A DNA stretch of 64,000 nt from Paracentrotus lividus (Eukaryota > Echinodermata > Echinoidea > Camarodonta > Echinidae), in assembly GCA_940671915.1 (NCBI GenBank), contig CALNVZ010003426.1, forward strand, positions 8,324,201 through 8,388,200, in the 5' to 3' direction. A program made the translations under genes and the position numbers. The notes beneath the pieces were generated by a model. It was given only the letters and a program-made list of their open reading frames with translations, was not told the DNA's origin and did not search any database. Shown here piece by piece: positions 47,651 to 56,985 of the stretch; within the stretch, counting starts at the first letter, position 1, and each line of letters opens with the position of its first letter.

Positions 47651-47896
47651 AACCCGTTGTATACTAAGCCCGCATATATGCGGGCTGAAGAAACATAGAA
47701 CATCCCTCTTGTCGACCGTTTATTTCACTCATGATTGCATAAACATATAAAGACGGTATATAATTTGAATTATCTGACATTGATCTATTTAAAGATGTCT
47801 TTGTTTCACCTTTAAACGAAACTAATTTCTTGCAAGCATGCTTGACAATCACGATTCATTCGGCTTTGTAAAAAGTTCTCAGTATACAACGGGTTA
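47651..47896. mobile_element. MITE, AACCCGTTGTATACT family, copy 2
   Basis: Same ends as 19308-19552 but in reverse orientation. The hairpin CCCGCATATATGCGGGC sits at the left end here. Confidence 0.9.
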
Positions 47897-49419
47897 ATTT
47901 CATGTGTATGAAAGATGCACACACACTTTGCCATTCACCTTGTACAGGCTCGTACGGCGTAATTAAATAATACCACGCTCTCTTCTTGCTTTCCGTGACT
48001 CTCAGTCCTCACGGAAAGTGGGGATTTTCCCTGACTTATTATCCTATGGTTTATCTTGAATCACATGATTAAAACATATATTCTATGCTCACTATGGAAA
48101 TGCAATATGGAACATAATACATGCTTGTTTTTTTCTGAAGGCTGTTATGGCATTGCCAATGGGAAATGGGTTTAGCATTATTATGGGATGTGAGGAATGA
48201 GTTAGCTAGCATTGACTAAAAGATATTTTTTTTTAGTTCTGGTAGTGATAGGAACTTTATACTACAAAATGAAACAAACATATTCCACTGGATTTTCAAA
48301 ACAGCAAACAAATGCCACATGCCATATAATTATGGTCGGGAATATAAAGTTGTCAGGAATGTGACGGATCTTTATTCCAAGGGTCATTAATTAGGATTGA
48401 GAAAAGAATAATGGTTTCTACTTAGTGGTTCTATATCATATGATTAGAAAAACAATACGCTGCACATTTTCAAAAAGGTTTCTAGATACAACTATTGGAT
48501 TGACAAAATTTTTGCTGGCTATACACACAATGACTTTTCAAGGAATTTTACATGAATTATGTGGCTTTAAATTGTTTTCTTTTATTGTCTTTGTTTTTAA
48601 TGGTTTTTAAATACACTTTTTTAATAATTTGTTAAGTTAGAATCATTACTTTGTTGATAAAAAAATAGAAAAAGAAACATATATATAATAAATATCCAAA
48701 CAAGATTAAAGTGTACAGTATGTTCACATCTACTCTGGATCCGGATAATTAAAAAACGGAACTAAATCCAAACAAAATGATAAAATGTAAGTTGCCCTTT
48801 ATAGGGGAAGTCTGGTGTATTGTGTAGGTAAAAAATAGAAAATAGCTGGACTTCCATTGGGGAATCCAGGATTGGAAAATAGAGGGGGCGCCAGGTCCAA
48901 TAAGGGATGAACCGCCAAAATATTCTTATTTTAACATGTACAGTCAATGAGTGATTTTTGAATTATAGATGGGGCGCCCTTCCCTTGCGCCCCTGCCTGG
49001 ATCCGGCACTGACTTCCCTGAAAGATAAATTTAGATATGTGTAGACCTATGCAGTATATTCACATCTATGGTAGATTATCAAATAAGGGTCACACAGAGG
49101 GTAAAACCACCTACAATTTTAAAATCTTTCAAAAATATTTAAGTTGGAAAAAAAAAAAAAAACCTAGGAAATTAAAACTTAGATGATTATTAGGAGATGT
49201 CGGATAAAATTTTGCAATAAATTTGAATTTAATTATCTACTGCTGAATGACCACACATAATGACATTGAATGAAGAAATAATGTGCCGTCAAAATAAAAA
49301 AAAATACTCAGAATGACTTCATGCTTTCAAGGGATGTGTGAAGCACATTGATTTACTTCATTTTCAAAAAATTAATCCATGTTCAGCCAACTTATTCCGT
49401 TTATTTCTGTAAGGCTGAA
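47897..49419 (+). other. DGK intron 3, nothing clearly bounded
   Basis: AT-rich. A GGATCC-containing fragment near 48850-49015 resembles the hAT-like remnant at 33180-33335 (GCGCCC and GGATCCGGCACTG). No exon seen. Confidence 0.4.
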
Positions 49420-49877
49420 TTAAAGGTAGTGTCATCCTTTTTCACAAATTGCGAAAACTAATGCAACTTGGCATAACTTTAGAATATGATCAACCTATAC
49501 TGTCTATTCAATCTTACCGTCATAGGTTGCCTAGATCAGTAATATGAAACGAAAATCTGACTACCAATCTAGACCAGCTGTCCATCAACATCGTTGATAT
49601 TACAGCGCGTGCAGCGCGGACCACACACAGTAATATACACACGGCGTATCAGCGTGCATTATTCTCTGCGCTAACGGTCAACGGTTCACACCATACGGTA
49701 TATTTTTCGAGGCTTGAAAAAATAGGAATGAATTTTGATAATCGCATTATAATGACAAACATACACATTTGAGCTTAATCATGTTGTGGGAAGATATAGT
49801 CATTTATATACTATTATATCCTCTCAAAAACTAGAAATGTAATATTTTTGCCTGCAAAAGGATGACACTACCTTTAA
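49420..49877. mobile_element. MITE, TTAA|AGGTAGTGTCATCC family, copy 3
   Basis: TTAA flanks at 49420-49423 and 49874-49877. Near-identical to 37751-38207, including GTTGCCTAGATCAGTAATAT and AGACCAGCT.CCATCAACAT. Confidence 0.92.
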
Positions 49878-50530
49878 CATGAATGCCAAAGAAAATTAAT
49901 AAATGGCTTCTCTAACAATAGCTTATAGAGATAAACGTCATTCGTGACCCTCGATGTTAATTGGGTCATTTTGTCTCTGAATTGAGGTCAGTCAGCAATC
50001 AGCAAAATAGGAAATGAATGCTGCCTATTTTTTGCATGATAATTCCTTGATAACCACCAAGGTTTTCTCTTTGCTAGATCTAATCTTTTTTTCTTTTTTT
50101 TTATATTAAAAAAAGATATAAAAAATCTATTCCTTTTATAATATGAGTTACAGCAATAATGATCTTAAACATCCCTTAAAGAGTTATCAATTTAATTTTT
50201 TTTTAGCAGAAAATTTGAATAAATGTTATTTCATATAGTGAAATACAAAAGAAAAAGTGGATCTATGACATCATCAGCTTGCTCATTGAAAATGCATGAG
50301 ACTATGCATAGAACTGTTTTATTTAAAAAAGAAGCAAAACTTAGAAATATTATACATTTGCTATTTTCCATCTGAACATGATAAATTTTTCAGTGTTGTA
50401 CTTGGTATATTTTAATGTACAGTTCAAACCAACTGAATTTTAGCCTGGAGTCCTCCTTTAAAGGTTAAAAATCTAGGTGGAGATACTTTTGGTGATGTGA
50501 TTATATCATAATTTAATTAAGATGTGAATA

Positions 50531-50563
50531 TGTGACTCATATCAAAATGAGACACAAGTCGCC
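50531..50563 (+). mobile_element. Solo end of the AGACACAAGTCGCC MITE
   Basis: TGTGACTCATATCAAAATGA then GACACAAGTCGCC matches the end repeats at 24720 and 62026; no partner end was found nearby. Confidence 0.6.
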
Positions 50564-51328
50564 AAAGATCTCAATTAAATTGTCGCTAATATTATCTTTC
50601 AAATGCAATCTGTGTGTCAATTATAAATTATGTTATTCTACATTGTATATCTGCATATTTACCTTATGTCATTCAAAAAATGATAGAAGTATCCCTTTGG
50701 CTCTACATATTCAACTCACTTGTAAATGTGTATGGTAGGGGTTCATAAAGCTACGCATTGCAAAATACGCTCTAAAGTGAATGGGGCCGAAATATGCACT
50801 CGCATAATAGAGGCGCCGTCATAGCAAAACAGTGTTTCATTTCAAAGTTCAAAATTCCACCTTTACGGCTAAATATAGAAGCAAGGTGCTAAAAAGGTAA
50901 AAAATTATTGAATTGTGGTAACTTTTTCATAATATATAATGAAAATTTGGAAGAAAACACATAATTAAAAGTGTTAAATCAAACTTCAAACTGAGTGCGT
51001 AGACTTATGAACCGATTTTCGTAATTGCTGTTAGTTTTATTCCATGTTTTTTGCACCAAGTTAATCCTCACAAAATGAAGTAAAGATGGCATAAAAATAG
51101 TAATATGAAATGTTAAATTCTATGACTTCTAAATCGTCAAAAACTAAGTGCGTAGCCTTATGAACCCCCTTCATACATAACTTATGAACAGCTTGGTGAA
51201 ATATTTTTGACTATTACATGTACAGCTGATGAATGAATGTTTTAATTTACAGATACCAGTGATGGCAAAGTATATATTTTGATATTGACCTTGGAATTGT
51301 GTATTTGATCTAATTTTTTTTCCTGCAG

Positions 51329-51403
51329 AAAACGGGGCCAAGGAGAAAGTGTTCATCATGTAAGATCGTAGTACACACAGCATGTATGCAACAATTAGAA
51401 AGG
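51329..51403 (+). CDS. DGKZ: DGK exon 4 (second half of C1A)
   Basis: Acceptor TTTTTCCTGCAG|AAAACG, donor AAAGG|GTAAGT, phase 0. Encodes KTGPRRKCSSCKIVVHTACM and QQLER (residues 167-191) with the C1A ligand-position residues Cys174, Cys177, His182 and Cys185. Nearly the same as the vertebrate RRKCA.CKIVVHT.C segment. Separated from exon 3 by a 7.6-kb intron full of MITEs. Confidence 0.96.
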
Positions 51404-51520
51404 GTAAGTTTGTATATTGAAAGAAACATCCATAAATTATGATAACTTAGTGACTCAGTCTATTTGTGCAAAGAAAATGTCTAAAAATGCTAGAGTGCCT
51501 TATCATGGTAGTTACATGTA

Positions 51521-51792
51521 GGCCTTGTTACGAACGGTAATGTCGCAGCGACGCATTATTTACATGTACATCTGGGACCAATATTTATAGTCACCATCCA
51601 AAAGCCGTGGCTTTGGTTCGAACCTCAGTCTGATTTTTTTCAGTTTTTAGGCCTATTTAGAGAAAACCAGCCTACAAATTGCGGATCGGACCGAGGTTCG
51701 AATCCTAGTCACAGCTTTTGGATGGTGACGCCAAATGATGGTCCCAGACGTAAATGATGCGTTGTTGTGACATTACTGGTCGTGACAGGCCC
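51521..51792. mobile_element. MITE-like element with ~100-bp inverted arms
   Basis: GGCCTTGTTACGAACGGTAA at the left and GGTCGTGACAGGCCC at the right are diverged inverted repeats. The arms continue through GTCGCAGCGACGCATTATTT, CATCTGGGACCA and CACCATCCAAAAGC, each with a complement on the right. Inside, TTGGTTCGAACCTC pairs with GAGGTTCGAATCC. No ORF. Confidence 0.75.
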
Positions 51793-52078
51793 TAGGTCAA
51801 GCACATTTATAAGCAGGATATAGGCAGCATGGGCTTTGTGTCTTGAAGCTAGAAGTGATTTAGGAATCCTACCATAGTTTTGAAACTATTAATATTATAG
51901 TTTTACAAGCAACATAAGGTGAATCCTAAAAATGTGGTTTATTTTGTCACTGTAGAAAATTAACATTGAGGCGGATATGAACAAGACGCCAATATTAAAT
52001 TATCATTCAGCCTATTATTAAAAATTAGTTGTTTATGGTTCTTTTCTTTCTTTTTCCCCTTCTTATTCTTATTATTAG

Positions 52079-52273
52079 ATAAACTTTAAGTGCAAGCCGA
52101 CATTCCGAGATGCGGGGATCAGGAATTACCGAGAGAACCAAGTGGTCAGACATCACTGGGTTCATAGGAGTAGACAAGAAGGAAAATGTAAGCAGTGTGG
52201 CAAAAGTTTCCAGCAGAAACTATTTCAACAAAAAGACATCATCGCAATCAGCTGCTCATGGTGTAAAGTAGCG
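52079..52273 (+). CDS. DGKZ: DGK exon 5 (end of C1A and most of C1B)
   Basis: Acceptor TTATTATTAG|ATAAAC, donor GTAGCG|GTGAGT, phase 0. Encodes residues 192-256: INFKCKPTF (last C1A cysteine, Cys196), then [20 protein letters not shown] and [11 protein letters not shown]1B ligand-position residues visible are His217, Cys228, Cys231, Cys250 and Cys253. The stretch [14 protein letters not shown] is one residue shorter than the human QQKF.FHSKEIVAIS stretch. A damaged copy of the last 85 nt of this exon and its donor follows in the intron. Confidence 0.96.
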
Positions 52274-52342
52274 GTGAGTTTGAACTTGATATGCCTGTGT
52301 TCCTGAGTTAGATATAGTGATTATCCTCCTTACAATGAAATT

Positions 52343-52487
52343 AAGCATTGTGGAAAAAAATTTTCAGTAGAAACTATTCCATCAAAAAGACATCATCGCA
52401 AATATGGTGTAAAGTAGCCGTGACTTTGAAATTATCTGCTCTCATGTGATGCCAAGCTAGATATTTTTAGGGATTATCCTCCATTAC
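52343..52487 (+). pseudogene. Partial duplicate of DGK exon 5 end plus its donor
   Basis: AAGCATTGTGGAAAAAAATT then TTCAGTAGAAACTATTCCAT and TGGTGTAAAGTAGCCGTGAC copy 52190-52335 at an offset of 153 bp. A ~12-nt deletion has removed the ISCS region, so C1B cysteines are lost and the frame is shifted. The donor GCGGTGAGT has become GCCGTGACT. Homology runs into the intron as far as GATTATCCTCC. Not expected to be coding. Confidence 0.85.
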
Positions 52488-52831
52488 ATGTACATGTAGC
52501 GTTAACAACAAGAGATTCTTTCAAGCACATGGAGATTATTAAATTTAGTACATATTATAATCTTAGATTTACTAATTTTGAATGTATTCTCCATTTATTG
52601 GGGCAAATTTGATCTAGAAATGGCCGAAAAATGTAAAAACAAAGTTCGTCTCTCTGCGGCATGGGCATCATAAATTTTGAGCATATGCGTGTAAACTGAC
52701 TTACTAGCATTAATTTTCCTGAAGCAAAGTCTATTGAGTTAGCAATTTGCTTACTTGTTTGATTGTAGATAATAGCGAAGGAGAAGCATCTGCTGTTCAT
52801 TTTTTTCCTGTTTTCCCTTTTTACCCTAAAT

Positions 52832-52952
52832 CAGTGGCGTGCGTAGCCTGATTAGACACAATGCTTACGGAGGGCGCACTGTTATACACAAAAAATAGTG
52901 CCCCCCCCCCTCCCGGTAAGTATTGTGTCTAATCAGGCTAGGTACGCCACTG
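52832..52952. mobile_element. Short MITE with CAGTGGCGT ends (hAT-like)
   Basis: CAGTGGCGTGCGTAGCCTGA then TTAGACACAATGCTTACGG at the left, and the complement CCGGTAAGTATTGTGTCTAA then ...GTACGCCACTG at the right. Arms of about 45 bp and 121 bp in total. CAGTGGCG termini resemble hAT-type MITEs; no clear 8-bp duplication. Confidence 0.8.
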
Positions 52953-52987
52953 TAAGTGATCTATCCGTTGTATTTATTTCTGGATTC

Positions 52988-53214
52988 AACCGATGTGTTG
53001 GCTCAGTGGATAGAGCGTCCGCCTCATAATCGGGAGGTTGTGGGTTCGATCCCCGGCTGCGTCATACCAAAGACGTTAAAAATGGTAGTTGTTGCTTCCC
53101 TGTTTGGCGTTCAACAAGAGGGGGATAGAGCAACGTCCATCTGGCGCTGCTCAGCGGCTGCCAAGCCCACGGGACAAGGGCAAAAAGAATATCCGATTCG
53201 GACAATAAAATTTG

Positions 53215-53248
<34 letters not shown>
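52988..53248 (+). mobile_element. tRNA-derived SINE, copy 3 (youngest, with poly-A)
   Basis: AACCGATGTGTTGGCTCAGT starts a tRNA-like head with A box TGGCTCAGTGGATAGAGCG, anticodon-loop CTCATAA (CAT) and B box GTGGGTTCGATCCCCGG. The body includes CAACAAGAGGGGGATAGAGC and a CCAAGCCCACGGGACAAGGG block, and ends GGACAATAAAATTTGGAG plus about 28 A. The long pure A tail implies recent insertion. It sits 180 bp before DGK exon 6 in the sense direction. Confidence 0.93.
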
Positions 53249-53249
<1 letters not shown>

Positions 53250-53429
53250 AAAGCTTACGTGGTGCAAGTTAAAAGTTTGAATGCAAAATATTGGAAATAA
53301 TTGATTCGACACACCTAGATTTAGCTACTAGAATGCAGGGAATAACTTCATGGAAAAGGAAGAGGAGTACCTGTAGTCAGAGTTTAATCTGTTAATTAAT
53401 TTTTTCTTTTAATCTTTTCCCCTTTATAG

Positions 53430-53552
53430 TATCACAACAAGGTATCGTGTTTCATGATGCAGCAAATCGAGGAGCCTTGTACACTGGGTGTTCATTCTAC
53501 AATCATCATCCCTCCGACATGGATTATACGATTACCTAAACAAAGAATACAG
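53430..53552 (+). CDS. DGKZ: DGK exon 6 (end of C1B)
   Basis: Acceptor CCCCTTTATAG|TATCAC, donor ATACAG|GTGAGG, phase 0. Encodes [20 protein letters not shown] and [21 protein letters not shown] (residues 257-297). His258, Cys263 and Cys273 complete C1B; IEEPC.LG and PPTWI are diagnostic of DGKZ/DGKI. About eight degraded copies of the last 60-70 nt of this exon plus its donor follow in tandem in the next intron. Confidence 0.96.
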
Positions 53553-54930
53553 GTGAGGATATGGATACCGCCTCCCTGATTTCTCCATTGCCCCCCCCCC
53601 ACCTCACCTCACCCCTCACCCCTCACCCTTTCACCCCTCACCCCTCACCCTCACCTCTCACCCTCCACTCTTTGAATCCTCACATCTTGTATGCTGGGTG
53701 TTCTATAATCATCATCCTACTAACATACGATTACCTAAACAAACAATACAGGTGAGAATATGGATACCGCCTCCCTGATTTCTTCTTTGCCCCCCCCATT
53801 CTCACCCCTCACCCTCACCCCTCACCCCTCACCCCTCACCCTCCACTCTTTGAATCCTCACATCTTGTATGCTGGGTGTTCTATAATCATCATCCTACTA
53901 ACATACGATTACCTAAACAAAGAATACAGGTGAGAATATGGATACGCCTCCCTGATTTCTCTTTGCCCCCCCCATTCTCACCCTCACCCTCACCCTTCAC
54001 TCTTGACTCCTCACATCTTGTATGCTTGGTGTTCTTATGATCATAATCCTACTGACATGCGATACTTAACAAAGAATACAGGTGAGAATATGGATACGCT
54101 CCCCGATTTCTCCTTTGCCCCCCCCTCCCCATTTCACCCCTCACCTTCACTCTTTGACTCCTCACATCTTGTATGCTTGGTGTTCTATGATCATAATCCT
54201 ACTGACATGCGATTACTTAAACAAAGAATACAGGTGAGAATATGGATACCGCTCCCCCGATTTCTCTCTGCACCCCCCCCCCCCACCCTCACCCCACCCT
54301 CACCCCACCCTCACCCCTCACCCCTCACCCTTTACTCTTTGAATCCTCACCTCTTGTATGCTGTGTTTCTACATTTGTATGATCATCATTCTACTGACAT
54401 ATGATTACCTAAACAAAGAAAACATGTGAGAATATGGATACGCCTCCCTAATTTCTCTTTGCACCCTCCCCCCCACCCCACCCCTCACACACTCACCCCT
54501 TACCTCCACTCTTTGACTCCTCACCTCTTTTATGCTGGGTGTTCTATAATCATAATCCTACTGACATACGATTACCTAAACAAAGAATACAGGTGAGAAT
54601 ATGAATACCGCGTCCCCGATTCTCTTTGCCCCCCCCACCACCCACCCCACCCTCACCCTTTTCACCCCTCACTCTTTGACTCCTCACCTCTGTTCTATAA
54701 TCATCATCCTACTGGCATGCGATTACCTAAACAAAGATACAGGTGAGATTTCAGAGACCCCATCTCTTACCTCCTTGCCCCACCCCCACCCCTTGCCCTG
54801 TCCCCAATCCTCTCCCTTCTTTAGCTCCTCCACTTAAAGCAGCCTTGCACCCCGGGTGTTCATTCTACGATCTCTCATCCCTCTTACATGGATTATATGA
54901 TTACCTAGTCAAAGAATACAGATAAGAAAT
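53553..54930 (+). repeat. Tandem array of DGK exon 6 3' end with splice donors
   Basis: Eight copies of GATTACCTAAACAAAGAATA|CAG-GTGAGAATATGGATA, each preceded by a CTGGGTGTTCTATAATCAT-like piece of exon 6 and separated by a C-rich spacer of CACCCCTCACCC type. Exon-like ends fall at 53751, 53929, 54081, 54233, 54425, 54592, 54742 and 54921, a period of 150-199 bp. Six keep ACAG|GTGAG; that at 54425 reads ACAT|GTGAG and the last reads ACAG|ATAAG. Small deletions shift the frame, and the C-rich spacers contain almost no AG, so they look like decoy donors, not real exons. Confidence 0.93.
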
Positions 54931-54932
54931 AA

Positions 54933-55238
54933 TGGCCATATCCATAAAGGCGGCCTAAACTTAAGCCTAGCTTAAATCTGTGGTTTAAATATGGCTAGCG
55001 AAATGGGCAACAATTTGTCTATGCTGCATGTTCCTTAGGGTAACCAAATTCTGGAATTGTCTTTTAATTGTAAGGAAGAGTTTTGTATGTTTCATTCCCA
55101 AGCAGTTTAAATGGTTTACTACCAAAAATTCTGATAAATCGAACATCTACTTTTTGAGATTGTGTCCCATTTTGCTAGCCATACTTAAATCACAGATTAA
55201 GCTAGGCTTATATTTAGGCCACCTTTAGGATATGGCCA
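54933..55238. mobile_element. MITE with TGGCCATATCC ends
   Basis: TGGCCATATCCATAAAGGCG and further CTTAAGCCTAGCTTAAATCT at the left pair with ...GATTAAGCTAGGCTTATATT and AGGATATGGCCA at the right; arms of about 85 bp. The interior open frame is short and unremarkable. Confidence 0.85.
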
Positions 55239-55468
55239 ATGGTATCCCTCCCCTTCACTATTCCCTCCCTTGGCTAAGTGTGCAAATGATATCATCTCTT
55301 TGAAATGGACTATATGATTACATATACCTCAAAAATGATTGTAGTTGAGATTTTGATACTCCAGTCCATGTTCAGTTCCCCTTATATTCCTCCACCCTTT
55401 GATAAATAAGCATACAGGTGAGGCTTCAGTGCACAAATAAATTAATTTAAATTTAAAAGTACCTATTT

Positions 55469-55658
55469 ACTTCAAAGATGATATATTGTGCCTACTTTGC
55501 TATTCGTCCTCGAATCGCCCAACCACCGATACTTTAACCCCGAAACTTTTGCTCTTATTGTTCCTATCTTCCCCTCCCCTGTGAAGAAGGGCGCCTCTCT
55601 CATGATGAGGGCACTCAGCCAAAACATTCCAACAAACTTCCTCTTTTCTCATCGGCTT
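55469..55658 (+). repeat. Left inverted terminal repeat of the DIRS-type element
   Basis: ACTTCAAAGATGATATATTG then GCCTACTTTGCTATTCGTCC and GAGGGCACTCAGCCAAAACA; the reverse complement is at 61607-61826. Confidence 0.9.
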
Positions 55659-56399
55659 GCCGCCGGCGAGTAACCTCGGAGATTTGCTCCCGCAAATGGG
55701 TTTGTTTTTCACTTTTTAGTGAACTTTTGATGCCTAATTTGTGGGTCTTGCTCTTAGTTGTCCTAGCTAATGTCTAGGTCGTGGTTTCCTATTAATTGGG
55801 AGTAATTTGAGGGCCGTTTTTTTGAGTAATTCTGTTGGATTTACGGCACCTTCTCCCTAGCTTTTGACATTCATTACGTGCGTGTTTTATATTGCACCCT
55901 TGTGGTGCGGGCCTTTGTTCTCCCGTACCGCGCTTCATTTCACTCAGTTTAGTGAAGCCCTTTGTTGGGTGGGGAGAGGCCTTTGTGACCCTTCCTGTCC
56001 CAGGGCAGAGTCTAATCTCCTTTGTATAAGTGTCTTTTCTTTTCATATATTGCAGAGTGTTTTTCTTATTCCGAGGGAAGAAGAACATCATCTATTCTTG
56101 TATCTCTGAGACTTCAAACATCGCCGACTCATGGAGTCTCATCTCAGGAGGCACGAAGTCCGGATTCTCTGCATATTTTATTAGAGGCCGCGGAGCAGTT
56201 AGACGGGGAACGAAAGCTGTTCAGATCTGTTTTCACACCGAAGTAATCGGGATTCACAACCCCGCCCGGGGGCGAGTATGCCGGTGGCAGCTGGTAAGTC
56301 CAACACTTACGTACCTGCGACCCCCGGAAGTCGTCGTGTGGGAGTCACGCAAGTGAACTCCTGGGGACGGGTTCAGTCGCCTATCGTCGGCCTATCCCA

Positions 56400-56985
56400 G
56401 CGACGCACCCCAAATCGATCTTGGTGAGGGATCGAGGAGGGCAATCCGTTTATGATCATGTGTTGACATCGATCTAGTGGAAGTTGTGGGATCGATCGGA
56501 GATCTTCCAACATGATCGAGATCGATCGAAGGTTGGCTTGCCACCTGAGATCGGTCTAGTATCGATAGCCAGTATCGGTATCGTTATCGATATGCGTAGG
56601 TAATCGATCACATCAATCGATCATGAATATTATCGATCGATCACTTCATAATCGATCACAGTTTGAATCGATCACAACATAATCGATTACAACATAATCG
56701 TCACGTTTGAATCGATCATAACTAATCGATACAGTTTGAATCGATACAACATAATCGATCACGATTGAATCGATCACAACATAATCGATTACAGTTTGAA
56801 TCGATCACAACATAATCGATCACGATTGAATCGATTACACATAATCGATCACAGATGAATTGATCACGCCAAATCGATCAATGTTGATCGATCCCGCCAA
56901 AATCGATCTCTGATGAATCGATCATAACAAAACATCGATTATAATAAATCGATCTCACCAAAATCGATCTCTGTTGAATATATTC
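56400..56985 (+). repeat. ATCGAT-rich minisatellite inside the DIRS-type element
   Basis: Some thirty ATCGAT-type hexamers spaced 15-17 bp apart, mostly alternating AATCGATCACAACAT and AATCGATTACAGTTTG, so a ~31-bp higher-order unit is visible from about 56660 to 56880. Frame-incompatible with a long ORF in this copy. Confidence 0.9.

Noticed and set aside
52956..53222. Open frame with AQWIERPPHNREVVGSIPG
   Set aside because: Translation of the tRNA-like head of a SINE (seen also at 11449-11685 on the minus strand and 33611-33814), not a protein.
53561..54925. Open frames through the exon 6 donor array
   Set aside because: Pro/Ser/His-rich translation of C-rich spacers; the copies are out of frame with the real exon and lack acceptors.
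56400..56985. Regularly spaced ATCGAT repeat considered as a CRISPR array
   Set aside because: Eukaryotic context, repeats too short, spacers not unique, no cas genes; it is a minisatellite.
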